From the NCBI GenBank assembly GCA_947487845.1, contig CANKYC010000032.1:1-12251 (forward strand): a DNA stretch of 12,251 nucleotides, read 5' to 3'. A program made the position numbers and the translations under genes. The notes below the pieces were generated by a model, which had not been told where the DNA came from, made no database searches, and saw only the letters and a list, made by a program, of their open reading frames with translations. Of the stretch, positions 1 through 6,407 are shown piece by piece. The first letter of the stretch is position 1, and every line of letters starts with the position of its first letter. Source of the DNA: Rickettsiales bacterium (GTDB lineage: Bacteria; Pseudomonadota; Alphaproteobacteria; Rickettsiales; UBA1997).

Positions 1-54
1 ATTCAAGGGCTAAACAGGGGTAAAAAGTTTTTTCGATCTAGAAAAGAATATCTT

Positions 55-132
55 GATGTCATGCTGAGCCTGTCGAAGCATGATTCTTAAGCGCGGGCTT
101 GAATCATGCTTCGACAGGCTCAGCATGACATC
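55..132. repeat. Perfect palindromic repeat with 32-bp arms
   Basis: Positions 55-86 and 101-132 are exact reverse complements, 32 bp each, around a 14-base centre that itself contains AAGC/GCTT. The arm core is GAGCCTGTCGAAG followed by CATGA. A run of T follows the right arm at about 135-139. The element at 3764-3793 shares 12 of 13 bases of the core and the same exit GACATCGA, so both belong to one dispersed family. Repeats with this core are familiar from many intracellular and other bacterial genomes. Their function is not established, and on either strand the hairpin could end or stabilise transcripts. Confidence 0.9.
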
Positions 133-218
133 GATTTTTAATTGAAATAGATTAAAAATTCTCAACCGGACAGTAGTGTTTTGTAAGCCCATCCTAACGT
201 TCATGTGAAATTAACTGA

Positions 219-374
219 ATAAAGGCGCTGTCGCGTAAATCAACTTTTTCGTCGAACTTTTCACAATTCTGAATTTTTTGAAACGCACGTACATCTAGGT
301 ACGTTTACCTTTCAAAAAATTTAGAGTCACAAAAATTTCTTAGAAAAATTTGATTTACGCAACAGCGCCATAAA
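219..374. mobile_element. MITE-like inverted-repeat element with 5-bp flanking duplication
   Basis: The segment 224-369 is one long imperfect palindrome. Its outer ends, 224-243 and 350-369, are complementary over 20 bases with one mismatch; they begin GGCGCTG and end CAGCGCC. Complementarity continues with mismatches and a 2-base offset to the centre, where ACGTAC (287-292) faces GTACGT (299-304). ATAAA stands directly outside both ends (219-223 and 370-374), which fits a target-site duplication. There is no coding sequence inside, so it would need a transposase from elsewhere. From memory the end sequence resembles IS903-type ends of the IS5 family, but those usually make 9-bp duplications, so the family is uncertain. 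It lies 10 bp after the mltG stop codon and may act as its terminator. Confidence 0.65.
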
Positions 375-384
375 ATATTTTTTT

Positions 385-1458
385 CTAATTAGCTGGCGCA
401 GGAGCTGGAGCTGCTACTTCTGGAGCTGGAGTGGGTGCGGCTTCCGGATCTACCGCAACTGTTTTCGCTGCTTGTTGCTCTTTATTTTGCATTATACTGC
501 GATATCTCGCGACGTTGGCGTTGTGATCTTTAATGTTAGAAGAAAAGATATGATCGCCTCTGCCGCTCGCAACGAAAAATAAATAATCACTTTGAATCGG
601 GTTTAACACAGCTTTGATTGAAGCCACTCCCGGATTACAAATTGGAGCTGGCGGCAAACCATAAATATGATAAGTGTTGAAAGGAGAATTATTTTGAATG
701 TCGCTGACACGAATTGTGCGTTCCAAACTTTTATCGCCAAAGGTGAAAGAGTAAATAATTGTTGGGTCAGATTGTAATTTCATGTGAGCGCGTAGACGAT
801 TGACAAAAACTGATGCAACTTTTGGTCTTTCTGAATCAAGACCAGTTTCTTTTTCAACAATAGAAGCAAGAACCAAAGCTTCTTCTATGGTTTTAACCGG
901 AATTGTTAAATCACGTTGCGCCCACAATTCGTCGATGGTTTTTTTCATCGCATCTTGCATGCGTTTGATCATCGAAATTTTAGTGTCGTTATAAGAATAG
1001 AAATAAGTTTCAGGAAGCAATGTTCCCTCTTTGACATGCTCTGGAAGTTGACCAATTAAACCATTGGAACGATCGACCGCCTTAAGAGCGCTATTGGTCG
1101 AAAGACCTTCGGCAATAGTAACTTTGCGAAAGAAGATATTTCCACGCACCATTTTGTGGAGTATTTTATAGTAAGAAATATTGCGCTCAAAAAAATATTC
1201 ACCATAACGAACTTTTGGATCAACGCCTTTAATAAGCTGGGAAATATAAAGAAAGGCAGTTGGGTTCTTCACGATTTTTTCATCATGTAATTTTTCTACA
1301 ACTTCGCGCAAAGTCATACCGCTTTCAATGATAAATCTCTTATCTTGACTATGGTAAATATTAGGTGCGTTGAAATACATGATGAGGCCGAGCATCAAAA
1401 CCAGATAACAAAAAACTATTACTGAAAAAGCGGCGCAAAAGGTGAAGATTTTTTTCAT
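385..1458 (-). CDS. mltG: Endolytic murein transglycosylase MltG (YceG family)
   Basis: This protein cuts nascent glycan strands in the periplasm and so sets peptidoglycan strand length, anchored in the inner membrane. The 357 residues show a single N-terminal membrane segment (about 8-28), a LysM-like region (about 40-110) and the YceG catalytic domain. Family marks are TYFY at 151-154, ASIVEKETG at 198-206 containing the catalytic glutamate, SDPTIIY at 230-236, SPFNTY at 258-263 and GLPPAPICNPG at 267-277. The ATG follows the fabF stop codon with no gap, so the two are almost surely cotranscribed. After the catalytic domain ends at about 325 there is an odd tail, rich in Ala and Pro from about 335 to 357, encoded by GC-rich repeated GGAGCTGGA-like units. 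The family assignment is firm; the role of the tail is unknown. Confidence 0.95.
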   Translation of the reverse strand: MKKIFTFCAAFSVIVFCYLVLMLGLIMYFNAPNIYHSQDKRFIIESGMTLREVVEKLHDEKIVKNPTAFLYISQLIKGVDPKVRYGEYFFERNISYYKILHKMVRGNIFFRKVTIAEGLSTNSALKAVDRSNGLIGQLPEHVKEGTLLPETYFYSYNDTKISMIKRMQDAMKKTIDELWAQRDLTIPVKTIEEALVLASIVEKETGLDSERPKVASVFVNRLRAHMKLQSDPTIIYSFTFGDKSLERTIRVSDIQNNSPFNTYHIYGLPPAPICNPGVASIKAVLNPIQSDYLFFVASGRGDHIFSSNIKDHNANVARYRSIMQNKEQQAAKTVAVDPEAAPTPAPEVAAPAPAPAN

Positions 1459-2727
1459 CTATTCTACTCGTTTTAACACTAGGCAGGCATTGGTTCCACC
1501 AAATCCGAATGAGTTTGAAAGCGCATAATCAATTTTTCTTTTTTTAGCAACTTTAGCCACTAAATCAATATCGCAACCTTCAGATGGATCTTCAAGATTC
1601 AGGGTTGGAGGAGCAATATTGTCGCGGATTGCCAAAATAGAAAAGATTGCTTCAACAGCGCCTGCGGCACCAAGTAAGTGACCGATTGCAGATTTAGTTG
1701 AAGACATTGAAAGTTTATAAGCGTGATCACCAAAAACTTTTTTTACCGCATTAACTTCAATTTCATCGCCAAGTGGAGTTGAAGTGCCATGGGCATTAAT
1801 GTAATCAATAGCTTCCGGTTCGATTCCTGCATGTTTTAAAGCTAGTTTCATGGCGTAAGTTGAGCCGCGTCCCGTCGCTTCTGGAGCTGTGATGTGATAG
1901 GCATCACCTGACATTCCGTAACCAACAACTTCAGCATAAATTTTAGCGCCGCGTTTTTTGGCATGTTCATATTCTTCTAAAACTACAACACCAGCGCCTT
2001 CACCCATTACGAAACCGTCGCGAGCTTTGTCCCAAGGGCGTGAACCTGCGGTTGGATTATCATTAAATCCAGTTGAAAGAGCGCGTAAAGCTGCGAAACC
2101 ACCAACACCAACTTCGCAAATCGCTGATTCGGCGCCGCCAGCGATCATAACATCAACGTCGCCATATTCGATCATGCGGGCAGAATCGCCAATGGCGTGA
2201 GATCCAGAGGCGCAAGCTGTAACAACGGCGTGGTTTGGTCCCATATAGCCATGTTTAATTGAGATTTGTCCGGAAGCTAAATTGATTAAGCTGGAAGGAA
2301 TGAAAAAAGGGGTGATTTTTTTAACACCTCTTTCTTTCATGTGAACAGTAGTTTTTTCGATTGCCGGAAGACCGCCAATACCAGAACCCATCATAACGCC
2401 AGTGCGATATTTTTCTTCATCACTTTCAACTTTCCAGCCTGAATCTTCGATTGCTTGATCAGCTGCTGCGACCGCGAAATGAATGAAGCGATCCATTTTT
2501 CTTTGTTCTTTTGTGTCAATATATTTATCGATGTCAAAAAGATCAGGGCCAATGCCATATTTAACTTCGCCGGCGATTTTGCACGGACATTCAGTTGTAT
2601 CAAAAATGCTGATTGGCCCGATTCCAGATTCAGAGTTGATTAATTTTTTCCAAGTACCTTCAGCAGTTGATGATAAAGGTGTTACCGCGCCAATACCAGT
2701 AACGACCACTCTTCTTTTTTGTGACAT
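1459..2727 (-). CDS. fabF: 3-oxoacyl-[acyl-carrier-protein] synthase II
   Basis: FabF condenses malonyl-ACP with a growing acyl-ACP in cytoplasmic fatty acid elongation and takes part in tuning membrane unsaturation. The length of 422 residues is normal. The thiolase-fold catalytic set is intact: nucleophile Cys172 in TACASGSH, His313 in NAHGTSTPLGD, Lys345 and His350 in STKSAIGHLLGAAGA, and the glycine-rich NSFGFGGTNA near 405-414. The ATG at 2727 is preceded by a minus-strand promoter candidate and has no clear Shine-Dalgarno site. The fabF-mltG order is common in proteobacteria, but acpP, which usually stands just upstream of fabF, is absent here and the next upstream gene is a glycosyltransferase. 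Confidence 0.97.
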   Translation of the reverse strand: MSQKRRVVVTGIGAVTPLSSTAEGTWKKLINSESGIGPISIFDTTECPCKIAGEVKYGIGPDLFDIDKYIDTKEQRKMDRFIHFAVAAADQAIEDSGWKVESDEEKYRTGVMMGSGIGGLPAIEKTTVHMKERGVKKITPFFIPSSLINLASGQISIKHGYMGPNHAVVTACASGSHAIGDSARMIEYGDVDVMIAGGAESAICEVGVGGFAALRALSTGFNDNPTAGSRPWDKARDGFVMGEGAGVVVLEEYEHAKKRGAKIYAEVVGYGMSGDAYHITAPEATGRGSTYAMKLALKHAGIEPEAIDYINAHGTSTPLGDEIEVNAVKKVFGDHAYKLSMSSTKSAIGHLLGAAGAVEAIFSILAIRDNIAPPTLNLEDPSEGCDIDLVAKVAKKRKIDYALSNSFGFGGTNACLVLKRVE

Positions 2728-2781
2728 AAGTTAGGATTTAAAAATGAATTGGGAATTTTGTTTATGAATGAAAAGGCAATT

Positions 2782-2810
2782 ATTTAAGGTAAGAAAAAAT
2801 ATTTTGGCAA
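2782..2810 (-). promoter_or_regulatory. Candidate sigma-70 promoter for fabF-mltG
   Basis: On the minus strand TTGCCA (2805-2810, five of six to consensus) and TTAAAT (2782-2787, four of six) are separated by exactly 17 bases. Transcription would start near 2775 and give a leader of about 48 bases before the fabF ATG. AT-rich DNA yields such matches by chance, so this is a candidate only. Confidence 0.4.
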
Positions 2811-2844
2811 GATTTTATCTTGGGTTTAAGGAAGCGACCTTTAA

Positions 2845-3597
2845 TTAAAGCTTAAAAACCAAGTTTTTTAACAACACCAATAATCTCCAAAAATTTCTCA
2901 TAATTCGTAATTTACTTTTACCGATTTTTTGTCCGTAATCATAAGAAATTGGAATTTCATCAATGCGAAGTCCGAGCCTCGATAATTTAATCAGCAGCTC
3001 GCAAGTGTAAGTAAATTCTGGCTCCGTAATAAAATTATCTTTTTCTTGGGCGAAAAGTTTTTGTAATTTTTCAATTTTATAAATGCGATATCCGCTGGTA
3101 TAATCGAGTAAATTTTTACTGGAAATATTTTTTACCGCAAAAATTTTCTGCAATAAAATCGAAGTTATTTTGCTAATAAATTGTCTATGAAGCGGAAAAT
3201 CTGCCATTAAACTGCTATCGCAAAAACGAGAGGCTACCAAAAAATCGAGATTATTTTTTTTAAAATGCGTCAGCATTTGCGAAATTTGTTCGGGATTGTG
3301 AGTATTATCGGCATCAAGTGAAATTACCAAATCATCAGGGGAAGAATTACTTAAAACCTCCAAAAAAAGCCTTTTATAAGCAAGACCTAAACCTCTTTCG
3401 TTTTTCAGAGGTAAAATCTTGATGGAATGAAATTTACCAAACTCTTTCAGAATTTCCGCTGAATTATCTGTTGTACCATCAAGACAGGCGATGATTTGAA
3501 ATTCATATGGTAAAAGCTGTAATTCATGGCTTAAATTAGTCAGCAATTTTTGTAAATTTTGCGCTTCATTCAAAGCGCAGAAAATGATTTTTATCAA
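2845..3597 (-). CDS. Family 2 glycosyltransferase, polyprenol-phosphate mannose/glucose synthase type
   Basis: A cytoplasmic-face GT-A enzyme that probably moves a sugar from a nucleotide donor to a polyprenyl phosphate; donor and acceptor cannot be read from the sequence. The 250 residues show the family opening with ALNEAQNL (8-15), the nucleotide-binding aspartate in CLDGTTDNSAE (38-48), and the metal-binding DAD at 95-97 within SLDADNTHNPEQ. The C-terminal YGQKIGKSKLR (221-231) matches the usual Gly-Lys-Ser-Lys region. There is no C-terminal membrane domain, so it is the short, DPM1-like form. The start is TTG at 3595-3597: an in-frame TAA lies four codons upstream and no ATG stands before the conserved N-terminus. 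The gene is separated from fabF by 117 bp and may be its own transcript. Confidence 0.85.
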   Translation of the reverse strand: MIKIIFCALNEAQNLQKLLTNLSHELQLLPYEFQIIACLDGTTDNSAEILKEFGKFHSIKILPLKNERGLGLAYKRLFLEVLSNSSPDDLVISLDADNTHNPEQISQMLTHFKKNNLDFLVASRFCDSSLMADFPLHRQFISKITSILLQKIFAVKNISSKNLLDYTSGYRIYKIEKLQKLFAQEKDNFITEPEFTYTCELLIKLSRLGLRIDEIPISYDYGQKIGKSKLRIMRNFWRLLVLLKNLVFKL

Positions 3598-3724
3598 TTT
3601 AAGTTTTTAGATTTAAGGTTTTAAGATAACGAAGTTTTGTGAATTTCTATTCTGCGCTCTAGGTCTAAAACGGTAATCTTCGAGTTTAAAGTAGCTTTGT
3701 TATATGCCAAAGTTCGGTGATTAT

Positions 3725-3793
3725 CCCTTAAGACACAATAGACGTCACCCTTAAGACACAATAGACGTCACCCTGAGCTTGTCGAAGGGTGAC
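3725..3793. repeat. 23-bp tandem duplication running into a palindromic repeat
   Basis: A 23-bp unit starting CCCTTAAGACAC and ending GACGTCA occurs twice without a gap, at 3725-3747 and 3748-3770, with no mismatch. The second copy leads into a hairpin whose stem is GTCACCCT (3767-3774) and AGGGTGAC (3786-3793). Its core GAGCTTGTCGAAG matches the arm of the palindrome at 55-132 in 12 of 13 bases, and both are followed by ATCGA and a T run. The rest of the 295-bp spacer 3598-3892 between the divergent glycosyltransferase and sdhA genes is AT-rich and holds no gene. Confidence 0.85.
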
Positions 3794-3817
3794 ATCGAGT
3801 TTTTTTGTGAATCAAGG

Positions 3818-3823
3818 TATAAT
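3818..3823 (+). promoter_or_regulatory. Perfect -10-like TATAAT upstream of sdhA
   Basis: A TATAAT hexamer lies 70 bases before the sdhA GTG and is preceded by the palindromic repeat. No good -35 hexamer stands 16-18 bases upstream and there is no extended -10 TG, so the site may be weak, activator-dependent or accidental. Confidence 0.3.
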
Positions 3824-3892
3824 TACCCAAAGTTCTTTAAATTTTTATTTTTAAAACCAAAAATCTAAATCTAAAACCAAAATCTCTTTCAA

Positions 3893-5695
3893 GTGGATTT
3901 CAAAATAACAAAACATCAATTCGACATAATTATCATCGGTTCCGGAGGCGCTGGCTTAACGGCGGCAATTTCGGCGATAAATTCAGGTGCCAAAAATATT
4001 GCTATAATAAGTAAGGTAGTTCCGGGCAATAGTCACACGGTTGCAGCCAAAGGCGGAATTAATGCCGCACTTAGTAATGTTCAAAAAGATGATTGGAAAT
4101 GGCATGCTTACGATACATTAAAAGGTGCCGATTATTTAGCTGATACTGACGCAGTTGAAATTCTTTGTCGCGAAGCCGAAAGAGCAGTTATTGATTTAGA
4201 AAAAATGGGCGTGGTTTTTTCACGTGACAGTTTAGGAAAAATTTCCCAGCGCGCTTATGGTGGTCAAACCACAAATTTCGGCAAAGGTGATGTAGCTTAT
4301 CGCGCTTGCTATTCTAAAGATAAAACCGGCCACACAATTTTGCACACTTTGCATGAGCAAGCTTTAAAAAAAGGTGTCAGATTTTTTTCAGAATTTTTTG
4401 TAACCGATTTATTAATTTCGCAAAACCAGTGCCACGGCTGTTTAACAATCGATTTAAATTCTGGCGAGTTAGTAATTTTTGAAAGCAAAATCACAATTTT
4501 GGCAACTGGCGGTTATAGTCAAATTTTTCAAAACACCACTTCGTCTTTAATTTGTAGTGGTGATGGTTCAGCTTTGGTTTTTGAAGAAGGTTTGCCGCTG
4601 CAAGATATGGAATTTGTGCAATTTCATCCGACTGGAATTTTTGGTCACGGATTTTTATTAACTGAAGCAGCGCGAGGCGAGGGCGGGTTTTTATTAAATT
4701 CCGAGGGCGATCGTTTCATGAAAAAATACGCCCCAAAAATGATGGAATTGGCATCGCGCGACGTTATTGCGCAAGCCATGGCGACAGAAATTTATGAAGG
4801 TCGCGGTATTGGAAAAAGTAAAAATTTTCTGCATTTGGATTTACGCCACATTGATGACGAAGTCTTGAAAAACAAGCTTCCGGGAGTTGTTGAACTGGTT
4901 AAAAATTTTGCCCGACTTGATGCAAAAAAAGATTTAATCCCAGTTTCGCCGTCAGCGCATTATACGATGGGAGGAATTCCAGCTAATCTTGATTGCGTAG
5001 TTTTAGATGGTGAAAAAGAAGTTGTAGGATTAATGGCGATTGGCGAAGCAGCTTGTGTTTCGGTTCATGGAGCGAATCGTTTGGGATGTAATTCTTTATT
5101 AGATTTAATTGTTTTTGGAAAAATTGCCGGTGAAAAATCAGCTGAAAAAGTGGTGCCAAAAATTGGAAATAATTTTTCTGGTTTAGCTCAAAAAATTGCC
5201 GCGGAAAAAATACAAAAACTAAAATTATTATGGGAGCCAAAAGCCCCCTTAATAGAGGGGCTTTTTAATCGGAATTTGGCGGATCTTAAAAACAAACTCC
5301 AGTCCAATAACGAAAAAAACCTAAGCGTATTTCGCGATGAAAAACTTTTGGAAATTGGCTTAAACGAAACTCAAAATCTTTTTAAAATTTTTAAAAATTA
5401 CCAAATCAGAAATAAATCATTAATTTGGAACGAAGAACTTATCGCTTATCTCGAATTAAAAAATTTATTTCTAAATTCTTTAGCCGCTAATTTTTCAGCG
5501 CTAAATCGCCGCGAAAGCCGCGGCGCGCATTATCGCTCTGATTTTAGAAACCGCGATGATGTTAATTTTTTAGCTCATAGTTTGGTAAAAATAAATTCAG
5601 CTTCAGAAAATGAGTTGGAATTTTCGCTTAAGGCCGTAAGGTCTAATTCACAAATCCCCGAGCTCAATCTCAATCCTCAACCTAGAAGTTATTAA
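3893..5695 (+). CDS. sdhA: Succinate dehydrogenase/fumarate reductase flavoprotein subunit
   Basis: The flavoprotein of complex II, oxidising succinate to fumarate at the inner membrane and passing electrons to the iron-sulfur subunit. Of 600 residues, GSGGAG (16-21) is the dinucleotide fold, His48 in SHTVAAKGG is the covalent FAD site, and FHPTG (244-248), ARGEGG (260-265), Arg289 in ASRD, His356 in AHYTMGG and HGANRLG (392-398) form the active site. The C-terminus has RRESRGAH (539-546) and ends Arg-Ser-Tyr. Covalent-site histidine and HGANRLG favour SdhA over L-aspartate oxidase, although AHYTMGG and several other blocks depart from the mitochondrial-like consensus. The start is GTG; no other start fits. 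sdhB, sdhC and sdhD are not in the window. Residues 449-459 look like an insertion encoded by a hairpin (separate entry). The next gene begins one base after the stop. Confidence 0.9.
   Translation: MDFKITKHQFDIIIIGSGGAGLTAAISAINSGAKNIAIISKVVPGNSHTVAAKGGINAALSNVQKDDWKWHAYDTLKGADYLADTDAVEILCREAERAVIDLEKMGVVFSRDSLGKISQRAYGGQTTNFGKGDVAYRACYSKDKTGHTILHTLHEQALKKGVRFFSEFFVTDLLISQNQCHGCLTIDLNSGELVIFESKITILATGGYSQIFQNTTSSLICSGDGSALVFEEGLPLQDMEFVQFHPTGIFGHGFLLTEAARGEGGFLLNSEGDRFMKKYAPKMMELASRDVIAQAMATEIYEGRGIGKSKNFLHLDLRHIDDEVLKNKLPGVVELVKNFARLDAKKDLIPVSPSAHYTMGGIPANLDCVVLDGEKEVVGLMAIGEAACVSVHGANRLGCNSLLDLIVFGKIAGEKSAEKVVPKIGNNFSGLAQKIAAEKIQKLKLLWEPKAPLIEGLFNRNLADLKNKLQSNNEKNLSVFRDEKLLEIGLNETQNLFKIFKNYQIRNKSLIWNEELIAYLELKNLFLNSLAANFSALNRRESRGAHYRSDFRNRDDVNFLAHSLVKINSASENELEFSLKAVRSNSQIPELNLNPQPRSY
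5239..5265 (+). repeat. Hairpin inside sdhA, encoding an in-frame insertion-like peptide
   Basis: AAAAGCCCC (5239-5247) and GGGGCTTTT (5257-5265) are exact reverse complements around a 9-base loop, followed by one more T. In RNA this would look like an intrinsic terminator inside the coding frame. It encodes PKAPLIEGLFN at residues 449-459, in the variable helical region before the conserved SVFRDEKLLE block, where length differences are tolerated. This is what would be expected from a small palindromic element inserted in frame, as described for Rickettsia palindromic elements. That it is a dispersed repeat is inference, since no second copy is in this window. Confidence 0.6.
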
Positions 5696-5696
5696 C

Positions 5697-6407
5697 ATGC
5701 GATATAGCGCCAATTTAAACGTAATTATAAAAGCCATCGAGAAAGCAACAGCGCACATGCCACGCGATTTTATCGAACTTGAAAATTTGCAATCAAACCC
5801 AACTTCAGCAAATAAATTTGCTAATTCATGCTATAATCGCGTGAAGAAAATTTTGGCGGAAGATTTATCAAAATTTCGCCCCGATTATAATTTAATTTTT
5901 TCTGACGGTGAAAAAATCATCAAAAATAAAAATGCTGAATTTTCTTACATAATTTTTCCAGTTGACGGCATGAATAACATGACGCGTTCTAACCCTGATT
6001 TTACTGTTGCAATCGCTCTTGAACATGTGAATGAAACAGGACAAAAAGAATCAATTTCAGTTGCGATCAGCAAAATTTTTGGTGGCGAACTTTATTACTG
6101 TGAAAAAGGTTTTGGCGCATATTTAAATAATCGTAGAATTCGCGTTTCCAAAAGAACCAATTCGGAAGCAATTATTGCTGCAACCGAAGATCAGGCTGAA
6201 CTTGCAAAAAGATTAGAAGGTAAAAATTTCTCAATTCGTTCTTACGGTTGCAGAAGTTTAGAATTGGCTTATTTAGCGGCTGCGCGCCTTGAAATGGGCT
6301 TGTTTAAAAAACAGGATTGCGAATTATTAAAACCATTTTTGCTTTTGGTTCGTGAAGCCGGCGGCAAAATTTCTGAAGAAGAAAAATTTATTTTAGCGAG
6401 CAATTAA
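5697..6407 (+). CDS. Inositol-monophosphatase/SuhB family protein with degraded active site (probable pseudo-enzyme)
   Basis: The fold and order of blocks match alphaproteobacterial SuhB-type proteins: an opening NLNVIIKA...RDFIELENLQ (7-32), FPVDGMNN (87-94) where the family has DPxDGTTN, GFGAYLNNRRIRVS (138-151), RSYGCRSLELAYLAAAR (181-197) and LLLVREAGG (215-223). Metal and catalytic positions are mostly lost. The Glu-Glu block is Ser69-Asp70, the first metal aspartate is Phe87, the catalytic threonine is Met92, and the C-terminal WDxAAG aspartate block is missing between LKP and LLLVREAGG. Only Asp90 remains. Length is 236, somewhat short of the usual 260 or so. The frame is open and well kept, so the protein is likely made. 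E. coli SuhB also works in rRNA transcription antitermination; a non-enzymatic role of that kind is possible but unproven. Its stop overlaps the obg ATG. Confidence 0.8.
   Translation: MRYSANLNVIIKAIEKATAHMPRDFIELENLQSNPTSANKFANSCYNRVKKILAEDLSKFRPDYNLIFSDGEKIIKNKNAEFSYIIFPVDGMNNMTRSNPDFTVAIALEHVNETGQKESISVAISKIFGGELYYCEKGFGAYLNNRRIRVSKRTNSEAIIAATEDQAELAKRLEGKNFSIRSYGCRSLELAYLAAARLEMGLFKKQDCELLKPFLLLVREAGGKISEEEKFILASN

Larger units (their letters stand above)
1..384. other. Gene-free, repeat-rich region downstream of mltG
   Basis: I find no believable gene here. The only open frame, on the minus strand across 10-204, is a translation of the palindrome at 55-132 and reads as the repetitive peptide that such palindromes always give, so it is spurious. 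The region holds two separate inverted repeats, described as their own entries, joined by plain AT-rich spacer at about 133-218. The first 54 bases show no recognisable motif and could belong to the flank of a gene outside the window. Confidence 0.75.

Noticed and set aside
10..204. Minus-strand open frame of 64 codons
   Set aside because: It is a read-through of the palindrome at 55-132; both arms give the stereotyped peptides such repeats always give, and it has no other sign of being a gene.
2823..2844. Palindrome CTTTAATTAAAG after the glycosyltransferase as a terminator
   Set aside because: It is all A/T in its stem apart from the ends and has no T run at the proper side, so it cannot be supported as a terminator.
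3707..3835. Direct repeat CCAAAGTTC at 3707-3715 and 3827-3835 around the palindrome
   Set aside because: Nine bases 120 bp apart do not abut the repeat boundaries, so it is not a target-site duplication; kept only as a note.
3602..3880. Imperfect inverted similarity between 3602-3623 and 3851-3880 (TAGATTTA and GGTTTTAA blocks) at the two ends of the spacer
   Set aside because: The blocks are low-complexity A/T sequence with unequal spacing and no flanking duplication, so chance is the simpler explanation.
5507..5525. GC-rich palindrome CGCCGCG/CGCGGCG in sdhA
   Set aside because: It encodes the conserved RRESRGA motif, so codon choice for Arg, Gly and Ala explains it without an inserted element.
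3893..5695. L-aspartate oxidase (NadB) as identity for the flavoprotein
   Set aside because: The covalent-FAD histidine context SHTVAA, HGANRLG and the SdhA-type C-terminus ending in Tyr favour SdhA, although AHYTMGG is partly NadB-like.
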